NCBI GenBank assembly: GCA_017613225.1
Contig: JAGAEH010000229.1
Span: forward strand, 1-6,805
Direction: 5' to 3'
Length of the DNA: 6,805 bases
From: Lachnospiraceae bacterium
GTDB taxonomy: Bacteria; Bacillota; Clostridia; Lachnospirales; Lachnospiraceae
The position numbers were made by a program, and so were the translations under genes. The notes below the pieces were generated by a model. That model saw only the letters and a program-made list of their open reading frames with translations. It had not been told where the DNA came from and did not search any database. Below are positions 1-5,230 of the stretch, piece after piece; the first letter of the stretch is position 1; each line of letters begins with the position of its first letter.

Positions 1-584
1 CCCACATGGCGGCGGTGAAGGCGCAGCTGGCTGCCGCGAAAGAGGCCGGCATCACGGACGTTCTGGCGGAAAACCTGGGGGCGGTGGAGCTGGCGAAGGA
101 GTTCGGCTTTATGGTCCACGGCGGCATGTTCCTGAACGTGCTGAACAGCGAGGCGCTGCAGCAGTACCGGAACATGGGCCTGGCAGACGTGACCCTGTCC
201 TTTGAACTGGCCTTTGCCGAGAGCAGAGGGCTGGCGGCGCCGGACACGGGCTTTGTGACCTACGGCTATCTGCCGCTGATGAAGTTCCGCAGCTGTCCCG
301 CTCAGGGCAAAAACGGCTGCGGCTGCTGCAGCGGCTTAAACGAGCTGGTGGACCGCAAGGGGGAGCGCTTCCCCATCGTCTGCAGGGAAAAGCAGTATTC
401 GGAGCTTCTAAACTGCGTGCCCATGTACGTGGGGGACCGGCGCAGGCCCGAGGCAGGTTTTGAAACGCTGTACTTTACCATCGAAGACAGGGATCAATGC
501 CGGCAGGTATATGAAACTTACCTGGCAGGCGCGCCGGCGGACTTCCGCCGCACTGCGGGTCTGTATTTCAGGGAAGTGCTGTAG
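1..584 (+). CDS. Peptidase U32 family protein, C-terminal part (5' end outside window)
   Basis: This is the 3' portion of a U32 family ('collagenase-like') gene. The reading frame is open to the left edge (codon CAC at 3-5 precedes the ATG at 6), so that ATG is internal and about 193 residues are visible. Numbering from it, residues 23-70 carry the end of the U32 barrel: a Gly-Ala-Val-Glu-Leu-Ala-Lys-Glu stretch, then HGGMFLNVLNSEAL and VTLSFEL. Residues 86-146 hold the typical tail: GYLPLMKFRSCP, a Cys cluster (C97, C105, C107, C108), a DRKGERFPIVC segment (C126) and ELLNCVPMYVGDR (C137). Known members include RlhA and TrhP (RNA hydroxylation) and UbiU/UbiV, where four cysteines hold a 4Fe-4S cluster; a cluster here is an inference. 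Despite the family name, proteolysis is doubtful for many members. Family assignment is confident; the specific role and whether this is an RlhA-like protein are not resolved. The stop is TAG at 582-584. Confidence 0.88.
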   Translation, partial: HMAAVKAQLAAAKEAGITDVLAENLGAVELAKEFGFMVHGGMFLNVLNSEALQQYRNMGLADVTLSFELAFAESRGLAAPDTGFVTYGYLPLMKFRSCPAQGKNGCGCCSGLNELVDRKGERFPIVCREKQYSELLNCVPMYVGDRRRPEAGFETLYFTIEDRDQCRQVYETYLAGAPADFRRTAGLYFREVL

Positions 585-596
585 TTTATTAGATGA

Positions 597-633
597 AGGG
601 AGAGCGTGTATAGAGAAACGTCCCCTATGCACG
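597..633. repeat. Hairpin repeat element, copy 1 (37-bp direct repeat)
   Basis: This is the first copy of a 37-bp sequence repeated without a mismatch at 642-678, 45 bp downstream. Inside it, 605-612 (CGTGTATA) pairs with 626-633 (TATGCACG), with one G-T wobble, around the 13-nt loop GAGAAACGTCCCC (613-625). There is no T-tract after it, so it is not a standard terminator. It begins 13 bp after the U32 stop codon. The form (short palindrome, intergenic, several copies, conserved core) resembles REP elements moved by RAYT-type Y1 transposases; that link is an inference, since no transposase is in the window. Confidence 0.85.
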
Positions 634-641
634 AGTGCTGT

Positions 642-678
642 AGGGAGAGCGTGTATAGAGAAACGTCCCCTATGCACG
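642..678. repeat. Hairpin repeat element, copy 2 (37-bp direct repeat)
   Basis: This is identical to 597-633 over all 37 bases. The stem 650-657 pairs with 671-678 around the same loop (658-670). Only 8 bp (634-641) separate it from copy 1. That spacer plus the first two bases of this copy repeats the last 10 bases of the U32 gene (AGTGCTGTAG at 575-584 and 634-643). A two-copy array with an 8-bp spacer does not fit a CRISPR. A local tandem duplication or insertion of a mobile palindrome fits better. Confidence 0.85.
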
Positions 679-680
679 GG

Positions 681-707
681 GTGAAAAGAGAACCGTCCCC
701 ATTTCAC
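681..707. repeat. Hairpin repeat element, diverged copy 3
   Basis: This is a third hairpin, 2 bp after copy 2. GTGAAA (681-686) pairs perfectly with TTTCAC (702-707). The core GAGAACCGTCCCC (688-700) matches the loop core of copies 1 and 2 at 12 of 13 positions, while the stem is different on both arms and still pairs. It ends 2 nt before the Shine-Dalgarno sequence of the SIMPL gene (AAGGAGG, 710-716), so in the transcript it would sit just next to, but not over, that site. Confidence 0.75.
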
Positions 708-721
708 GTAAGGAGGAGAAG

Positions 722-1384
722 ATGAGAACGATCAAAGTGACAGGCACGGGCACCGTTAAACTGAAGCCGGATATCATGCGGCTGCGTCTGGACTTAAACG
801 GCAAGGAAAAGGAGTACGCGAAGACGCTGAAGCGCTCCTCCGACGATACGGAGGTCCTGCGGGGGCTGTTCGCGGACCTGGGCTTCGCGAAAGAGGATCT
901 GAAGACCCTCTCTTTCTCGGCAGATCCTGTCTATGAGGGCTACGAGGACAAGCAGGGCCGGTGGCGCCAGCGCTTCGTGGGCTATGAGTACCATCACCGG
1001 CTGAAGCTGGACTTCCCCTTCGACAACGACAGACTGGGGAAGATCCTGACCCGGCTGGCAAAGGCAAAGGTGGATCCGGAATTTTCCATCGGCTATACGG
1101 TTAAGGATCCCGAGGCGGCTAAGAATCAGCTGCTGGCGGCGGCGGTGAAGGACGCCGCGGAAAAGGCGGAGATCCTGGCGGCGGCGGCCGGCGTGAAGCT
1201 TCTGGGCATCCAGACCATGGACTACTCCATCGCGAGAGTCGAGATGGAAGTGATGCCCGCCCGCAAGCTGATGGCCACCAACGACATGGCCATGGGCGCC
1301 ATGGAGGAGAGCATGGATCTGGACATCCAGCCGGAGGATATCACCGCCAGCGATACGGTCACCATCACCTGGGAACTGGGCTGA
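722..1384 (+). CDS. SIMPL domain-containing protein (DUF541, YggE-like), cytoplasmic form
   Basis: This is a 220-residue protein of the SIMPL/DUF541 family. The N-terminus, MRTIKVTGTGTVKLKPD, is the usual family opening ('VtGeG.v...PD'). A long Ala-rich helix follows at about 131-157 and the typical closing strand DTVTITWEL is at 211-219, so the domain fills the protein. There is no signal peptide or membrane segment, unlike E. coli YggE or Brucella BP26, which are exported; this one should be cytoplasmic. Residues 175-198 hold seven methionines in 24 residues, in the variable loop before the last strand. The start is secure: AAGGAGG at 710-716 lies 5 nt upstream of the ATG. Family members have been linked to oxidative stress protection and to ring-shaped assemblies, but the biochemical role is not established. 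The gene may be co-transcribed with the U32 gene 137 bp upstream; I see no clear promoter between them. Confidence 0.88.
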   Translation: MRTIKVTGTGTVKLKPDIMRLRLDLNGKEKEYAKTLKRSSDDTEVLRGLFADLGFAKEDLKTLSFSADPVYEGYEDKQGRWRQRFVGYEYHHRLKLDFPFDNDRLGKILTRLAKAKVDPEFSIGYTVKDPEAAKNQLLAAAVKDAAEKAEILAAAAGVKLLGIQTMDYSIARVEMEVMPARKLMATNDMAMGAMEESMDLDIQPEDITASDTVTITWELG

Positions 1385-1452
1385 GCCGGCAGGCCCCGAA
1401 GGAGGCGGACAGGGCACTGATCTGTCCCGGAGAACCATGTTTCACAGGCCTT

Positions 1453-1467
1453 TGTGCAGTTTGCACA
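1453..1467. promoter_or_regulatory. Perfect inverted repeat TGTGCA-GTT-TGCACA
   Basis: Two 6-bp arms (1453-1458 and 1462-1467) are perfectly complementary around a 3-nt centre. It lies between the SIMPL stop and the terminator and has no T-tract of its own. It may be a small RNA hairpin in the 3' end of the SIMPL transcript or a protein site. Function is unknown and chance occurrence is possible. Confidence 0.35.
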
Positions 1468-1498
1468 GTGCCGAGAATGCATTATTATTCAATACCAC

Positions 1499-1532
1499 AA
1501 ACAGGCGGCTTTAAAGGACCGCTTGTTTTTTT
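1499..1532 (+). terminator. Rho-independent terminator after the SIMPL gene
   Basis: A 10-bp stem (1499-1508 with 1519-1528, one G-T wobble) encloses a 10-nt loop, and a run of seven T (1526-1532) begins in its right arm. The sequence is AAACAGGCGG, loop, CCGCTTGTTT. It sits about 115 nt after the SIMPL stop codon and isolates that transcript from the transporter promoter downstream. Confidence 0.82.
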
Positions 1533-1564
1533 GCAGTCCTATCGTTAAATAATGCACAAAAACC

Positions 1565-1576
1565 TGCTCCGGAGCA
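1565..1576. promoter_or_regulatory. 12-bp perfect palindrome TGCTCCGGAGCA
   Basis: A perfect 12-bp palindrome stands alone in AT-rich DNA, about 95 bp upstream of the -35 box of the transporter promoter. Its position and symmetry would suit a binding site for a dimeric regulator, but I do not recognise the motif and no regulator gene is in view. A run of Ts does not follow it, so it is not a terminator. Confidence 0.35.
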
Positions 1577-1671
1577 TTAAAAACTCACCATAGACATATG
1601 GAAAAGTAATGAAACAAAAGTCATTGATTTACATAATTAAACAAAATGAAATAAATTGTTTTTATATCATT

Positions 1672-1699
1672 TTGAACATATGCACAATGGGCTTATAAT
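1672..1699 (+). promoter_or_regulatory. Sigma-A-type promoter of the transporter operon
   Basis: The -35 box TTGAAC (1672-1677, four of six consensus bases) and a perfect -10 box TATAAT (1694-1699) are separated by 16 bp in AT-rich DNA. Transcription would start near 1706, leaving a leader of about 34 nt before the ATG at 1740. This is the only good promoter seen ahead of the five transporter genes. Confidence 0.75.
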
Positions 1700-1726
1700 T
1701 ATGGTATTCTGATTGCCTTATGGCAG

Positions 1727-1733
1727 AAAGGGG
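1727..1733 (+). promoter_or_regulatory. Ribosome binding site that fixes the binding-protein start
   Basis: AAAGGGG at 1727-1733 lies 6 nt before the ATG at 1740. An in-frame ATG at 1713 would add nine residues ahead of the Lys-rich signal peptide, but it is only about 7 nt from the predicted transcription start and has no room for a ribosome binding site. The start at 1740 is therefore preferred. Confidence 0.75.
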
Positions 1734-1739
1734 AATTTT

Positions 1740-3296
1740 ATGAAAAAAATGAAAAAGATGCTGGCACTCCTGCTTGCAGCATTAATGGTCTTTTCCGTTG
1801 TCGGCTGCGGCGGTGACAACAACGGCGGCGGCGGCTCCGACAGCGAAGAGCTGTATTCCGAAGCCAGAACCCTGAACGTTGCGCTGACCAGCGAGCCGGC
1901 CTCCATGGATCCGACTCAGACCATCGACACCTGGTCCGACACCGTTTTCACCAACATCTATGAGACCCTGATGGAAGTGAACGAGAAGGGCGAGATCGTA
2001 CCGAAGTTGGCCGAGTCCTATGAAGCCTCCGCGGACGGCCTGACCTACACCTTCAAGCTGAAGAAGGGCGTCAAGTTCCACAACGGCGAAGAGATGAAGG
2101 CCAGCGACGTGGCATTCTCCTTCAACCGCGCGAAGGAAGCCGCCATCCTGAAGTCCGTTACCGCTGACTTCGACAACGTGGAAGCCACCGACGACTACAC
2201 CGTCGTGTTCCACCTGAACAAGGTCTCCGCTCCTTTCATGAGCAACATGACCTACGTCTGCCTGTGCGTCCTCTCCGAGAAGGCTGTTACCGAAGCCGGA
2301 GAAGATTACTACAAGAGCCCCATCGGCACCGGCCCCTACAAGTTTGAGAAGTGGGACCAGGGCGTCGAGCTGGATCTGACCTATTTCGAAGATTACTGGG
2401 GAAATACGCCTGACTTCACCAAAGTCAAGCTGCGTTTCATCCCTGAGGCTACCTCCCGTACCATCGAGCTGGAAGCCGGTTCCGTGGACCTGATCACCGA
2501 CGTGGCGGCCACCGACCTCTCCAGAGTTGAAGACGGCGAGAACATGGCTCTTGCCACCGCCGTCGGCATGGCTATCCGTCTGATGGCCATGAACTGCAGC
2601 GCCGAGCCGCTGACCGACGTCCGCGTCCGCCAGGCCATTGCCTATGCCATCGACTGCGAAGCCATCAACCAGGCCATGAACCTGGGCCACGGCACCGTTG
2701 CCACCGCTCCCATTTCCGACGCCGTCATGTTCCACAGCGAAGTCGGCAAGAACGAGTTCAACCTTGATAAGGCCAAAGAGCTCCTTACCGAAGCCGGTTA
2801 TCCGGACGGCCTGGACATCACCCTCTCCACCGATACCCGTAAGGAATACAGCGACGTCTGCGTCATCCTGCAGCAGCAGCTGGCGAAGGCCAACATCCGC
2901 GTCACTCTGGACAACACCGAGTGGGCCGTGTTCCTGGACAAGGCCTATCAGGGCGACACCCAGCTGTTCATGCTTGGTTACAGCTGCTCCACCCCTGACC
3001 CGGATGCCCTGTTCTACTCCTGCTTCCACAGCGCCAACATCGGCCCTCAGGGCGGCATGGCCTACCTGCAGGACGAGGAAGTGGACCGCCTGATCGACGC
3101 CTCCCGTACCGAGCTTGACACTGCCAAGCGTACCGAGCTGTACGAACAGCTGCAGGCCAAGCTGGCCGAGCTGAAGCCTTGGGTATATCTGTACAACACC
3201 ACCGTCAACTACGGTATCAACACCGCCAAGATCGCCGAAATCAAAGTTGCCGGCAGCTCCGTACAGCCTTACTACAACATCAAGCGGGTAAAATAA
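1740..3296 (+). CDS. ABC transporter substrate-binding lipoprotein, SBP_bac_5 (peptide/nickel) family
   Basis: This is a 518-residue extracellular solute-binding protein (family 5, DppA/OppA-like) anchored to the outer face of the membrane by lipid. Residues 1-22 are a lipoprotein signal peptide (MKKMKKM, hydrophobic core, lipobox VVGC) with the lipidated Cys at 23, followed by a flexible Gly/Asn/Ser linker to about 36. The mature domain shows family marks: GEIVPKLAESYEASADGLTY near 84-103, KKGVKFHNGEEMKASDVAFS near 108-127, GTGPYKFEKW at 197-206 and DVRVRQAIAYAID at 293-305. It delivers the ligand to the permeases encoded next. The ligand is not readable from sequence; short peptides are likeliest, but nickel, glutathione and opine binders share the fold. 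Six of its 14 Arg codons are CGT, consistent with high expression, as expected for a binding protein. It is the first gene of the operon and is separated from the permease by a strong hairpin. Confidence 0.93.
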   Translation: MKKMKKMLALLLAALMVFSVVGCGGDNNGGGGSDSEELYSEARTLNVALTSEPASMDPTQTIDTWSDTVFTNIYETLMEVNEKGEIVPKLAESYEASADGLTYTFKLKKGVKFHNGEEMKASDVAFSFNRAKEAAILKSVTADFDNVEATDDYTVVFHLNKVSAPFMSNMTYVCLCVLSEKAVTEAGEDYYKSPIGTGPYKFEKWDQGVELDLTYFEDYWGNTPDFTKVKLRFIPEATSRTIELEAGSVDLITDVAATDLSRVEDGENMALATAVGMAIRLMAMNCSAEPLTDVRVRQAIAYAIDCEAINQAMNLGHGTVATAPISDAVMFHSEVGKNEFNLDKAKELLTEAGYPDGLDITLSTDTRKEYSDVCVILQQQLAKANIRVTLDNTEWAVFLDKAYQGDTQLFMLGYSCSTPDPDALFYSCFHSANIGPQGGMAYLQDEEVDRLIDASRTELDTAKRTELYEQLQAKLAELKPWVYLYNTTVNYGINTAKIAEIKVAGSSVQPYYNIKRVK

Positions 3297-3323
3297 GCCA
3301 AAAACTTACGTAACTCCAAAAAT

Positions 3324-3356
3324 GCTGCCGGGCGGGGGCGACCTTTGCCCGGCAGC
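3324..3356 (+). promoter_or_regulatory. Stable intergenic hairpin without U-tract (mRNA stabiliser/attenuator)
   Basis: GCTGCCGGGC (3324-3333) pairs perfectly with GCCCGGCAGC (3347-3356), and further inner G-U and G-C pairs are possible. No T-run follows on the + strand, so it is not a standard terminator for the operon. Between a binding-protein gene and its permeases, such hairpins commonly protect the upstream mRNA from 3' decay or cause partial termination, giving excess binding protein. On the - strand five T follow the stem, but nothing appears to be transcribed that way. Confidence 0.7.
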
Positions 3357-3377
3357 TGATTCAAGACAGGGGGCACT

Positions 3378-4325
3378 ATGATAGTTTATGTCGTCAAGCG
3401 TATCCTGGCCCTGATCCCCATCTTTATCGCCGTCACCTTCGTGATCTTCAGCCTGCTTTCGCTGACTCCCGGCGATCCCGCCGCCATCATGGCCGGCACC
3501 GGCGCGCCCAAAGAGGCGGTGGAACAGCTGCGGGAGGAGATGGGCCTCAACGATCCGTTTATCGTCCGATACCTCAATTATGTTAAGAATTTTGTGACAA
3601 AATTCGACATGGGCACCTCCTACGAGACCCATACGCCCGTCACCGAGAGAATACTGAGCGCCTTGCCTGCCACAGTCCGGCTGGCGGTGGCGGCGATCAT
3701 CTTTGCCGTTGTGGTCGGTCTGCCCATCGGCATCGTTTCCGCCACCAGACAGTACTCCTTCTTTGACAACTTCTTTATGGTGTTCGCCTTGATCGGTATC
3801 TCCCTGCCGGTGTTCTGGTCCGGCATGATGCTGATCATCCTGTTCTCCGTCAAACTGAAATGGCTGCCGTCATCGGGCTTCCAGACCATCCGCCATCTGA
3901 TCCTTCCCGGCATCACGCTGGGCATGCAGAGCGCGGCCATGATCGCCCGAATGACCCGTTCCAGCATGCTGGACGTCATCCGTCAGGACTACATCCGCAC
4001 GGTGCGCGCCAAGGGCCTTTCGGAGTTCATGATCACCTTTTCACACGTGCTGCGCAACGCGCTGATCCCCATCGTGACCGTCATCGGCCTGCAGTTCGGA
4101 CAGCTGATCGGCGGCGCCGTGCTGACCGAGACCATCTTCTCCATCCCCGGCATCGGCCGGCTGATGGTCCAGGCCTTAAAGAACCGCGATTATCCCGTCA
4201 TCCTGGGCTGCGTGCTGTTCATCTCCGTGATGTTCTGCCTGGTCAACCTGGTGATCGACGTGATCTACGCCTTCCTTGATCCCAAGATCAAGGCGCAGTA
4301 TTCAAGAGGGAGGAAGAGCAAATGA
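3378..4325 (+). CDS. dppB: Peptide-type ABC transporter permease, DppB/OppB family
   Basis: This is a 315-residue inner-membrane permease, the usual length for DppB-like proteins. It has an N-terminal helix (about 9-29), then the family motif LTPGDPA (29-35) and an outward segment ending LREEMGLNDPF. The core has about five more helices (roughly 99-121, 133-158, 172-191, 229-251 and 273-299). The cytoplasmic EAA loop at about 205-231 (DYIRTVRAKGLSEFMITFSH, then LRNALIP) is where the ATPases dock. The C-terminus has the DP-K motif FLDPKIK. It forms the channel with the DppC-like protein encoded next. A G-rich ribosome binding site (AGGGGG, 3368-3373) lies 4 nt before the ATG. The stop codon overlaps the next start (ATGA at 4322-4325), implying translational coupling. 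The symbol reflects family and operon position, not proven dipeptide transport. Confidence 0.92.
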   Translation: MIVYVVKRILALIPIFIAVTFVIFSLLSLTPGDPAAIMAGTGAPKEAVEQLREEMGLNDPFIVRYLNYVKNFVTKFDMGTSYETHTPVTERILSALPATVRLAVAAIIFAVVVGLPIGIVSATRQYSFFDNFFMVFALIGISLPVFWSGMMLIILFSVKLKWLPSSGFQTIRHLILPGITLGMQSAAMIARMTRSSMLDVIRQDYIRTVRAKGLSEFMITFSHVLRNALIPIVTVIGLQFGQLIGGAVLTETIFSIPGIGRLMVQALKNRDYPVILGCVLFISVMFCLVNLVIDVIYAFLDPKIKAQYSRGRKSK

Positions 4326-5218
4326 TCCTGACGAGCATGTTTCTCCCGCAAAAGAAAAAAGAACAGGAAGAGCAGAAATACAGCTTTACCAAGGATACGA
4401 TCAAGCGCCTGCTGCGCAACAAGCTGGCCGTGGCCGGCATCATCATCCTGGCCCTGCTGGTCCTGGCCGCCATCCTGGCGCCCTGGATCGCTCCCTACGA
4501 CTACGCGGAGCAGGTGATCGAGGACGCCTACATGGGTCCCTGCGGCACGCATCTGTTCGGCACCGATGAGTTCGGCCGGGACATCTTCTCCCGTATCCTG
4601 CTGGGCGCGCGCCTGTCCCTGATCATCGGCTTCATCGCCGTGGCCATCGCCATCGTGGTGGGCGGCCTCTTAGGCGCCATCGCCGGCTATTTCGGCAAGG
4701 CCGTGGACAACATCATCATGCGTCTGATGGACATCCTGATGTCCATCCCGTCTCTGCTGCTGGCCATCGCCATCACCGCTACGCTGGGCTCTTCGATGGT
4801 CAACCTGATGATCGCCGTCGGAATTGCCACGATCCCGGGCTACTCCCGGATCGTCCGCGCCGCGGTGCTGTCCGTCAAGGATCAGGAATTCATCGAAGGC
4901 GCGAAGGCTGTCGGAACCTCTGACTTTAAGATCATCCTGCGCCACATCCTGCCCAACTGCCTGGCGCCCATCATCGTCAAGGCGACGCTGGACGTGGCCA
5001 TCTGCATCCTCTCTGCTGCCGGCATGAGCTTCATCGGCATCGGCCTTCAGCCGCCGTCGCCTGAATGGGGCGCCATGCTTTCCGACGCGCGTTACTACAT
5101 CCGCGACTATGCCTACATGGCATTCTTCCCGGGCATGTGCATCGCGCTTACCATCTTCAGCCTGAACGTGATCGGCGACGGCCTTCGCGACGCCCTCGAT
5201 CCCAAGCTGAGAGACTAA
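4322..5218 (+). CDS. dppC: Peptide-type ABC transporter permease, DppC/OppC family
   Basis: This is a 298-residue permease, partner of the DppB-like protein. A charged cytoplasmic N-terminus (KKKEQEEQK, 11-19) leads to the OppC N-terminal helix (about 35-57), then the diagnostic motif HLFGTDEFGRDIFSRILLGA (77-96). About five more helices follow (near 98-122, 137-155, 158-180, 211-240 and 266-287). The EAA loop is at about 189-216 (EFIEGAKAVGTSDFKIILRH, then ILPNCL). Near the C-terminus are the conserved GLQPPSPEWGAML (241-253) and IGDGLRDALDPKLR. The start shares four bases with the dppB stop, and GGGAGGA at 4308-4314 lies 7 nt before it. The next gene follows after 12 nt. The substrate is unproven, as for the rest of the operon. 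Confidence 0.92.
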   Translation: MILTSMFLPQKKKEQEEQKYSFTKDTIKRLLRNKLAVAGIIILALLVLAAILAPWIAPYDYAEQVIEDAYMGPCGTHLFGTDEFGRDIFSRILLGARLSLIIGFIAVAIAIVVGGLLGAIAGYFGKAVDNIIMRLMDILMSIPSLLLAIAITATLGSSMVNLMIAVGIATIPGYSRIVRAAVLSVKDQEFIEGAKAVGTSDFKIILRHILPNCLAPIIVKATLDVAICILSAAGMSFIGIGLQPPSPEWGAMLSDARYYIRDYAYMAFFPGMCIALTIFSLNVIGDGLRDALDPKLRD

Positions 5219-5230
5219 GGAGGTGCGGCT

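Larger units (their letters stand above)
1385..1739. other. Gene-free regulatory region between SIMPL gene and transporter operon
   Basis: This 355-base stretch has no convincing gene. The first part (to about 1540) is moderately GC-rich and holds a weak 6-bp hairpin (1407-1412 with 1422-1427), a perfect inverted repeat (1453-1467) and a rho-independent terminator (1499-1532). The rest (about 1541-1735) is strongly AT-rich, contains a 12-bp palindrome (1565-1576), and ends with the promoter and ribosome binding site of the binding-protein gene. I recognise no riboswitch, tRNA or known operator here. Confidence 0.8.

Noticed and set aside
597..678. Possible CRISPR array (two identical 37-bp repeats)
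   Set aside because: There are only two copies, the spacer is 8 bp, and the spacer repeats the end of the adjacent gene. No cas gene is visible. A mobile palindrome or tandem duplication fits better.
460..684. Open frame of 74 codons on the + strand through the U32 end and the hairpin repeats (and a 99-codon one on the - strand, 408-707)
   Set aside because: They overlap the U32 gene in another frame and encode the repeat itself twice (RACIEKRPLC-type repeats). These are spurious translations of the palindromic element.
1407..1427. Small inverted repeat GGACAG/CTGTCC after the SIMPL gene as a terminator
   Set aside because: The stem has only 6 bp with a 9-nt loop and no T-tract; the strong terminator at 1499-1532 explains the end of the transcript.
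1437..1514. 25-codon open frame beginning ATG at 1437 and ending inside the terminator loop, with a weak GGAG upstream: a leader peptide?
   Set aside because: The transporter promoter lies downstream of it, so it cannot control that operon by attenuation. It has no run of a single amino acid and no clear promoter. Its overlap with the terminator looks accidental.
1713..1739. Upstream in-frame ATG as start of the binding protein
   Set aside because: It would put nine residues ahead of a normal lipoprotein signal peptide, and it lies too close to the predicted transcription start to have a ribosome binding site. The ATG at 1740 has both a good site and a normal N-terminus.
1782..3029. Long open frame (415 codons) on the - strand opposite the binding-protein gene
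   Set aside because: This is also an antisense shadow, in the same kind of low-complexity Val/Gly/His/Asp composition, with no domain and no operon context.
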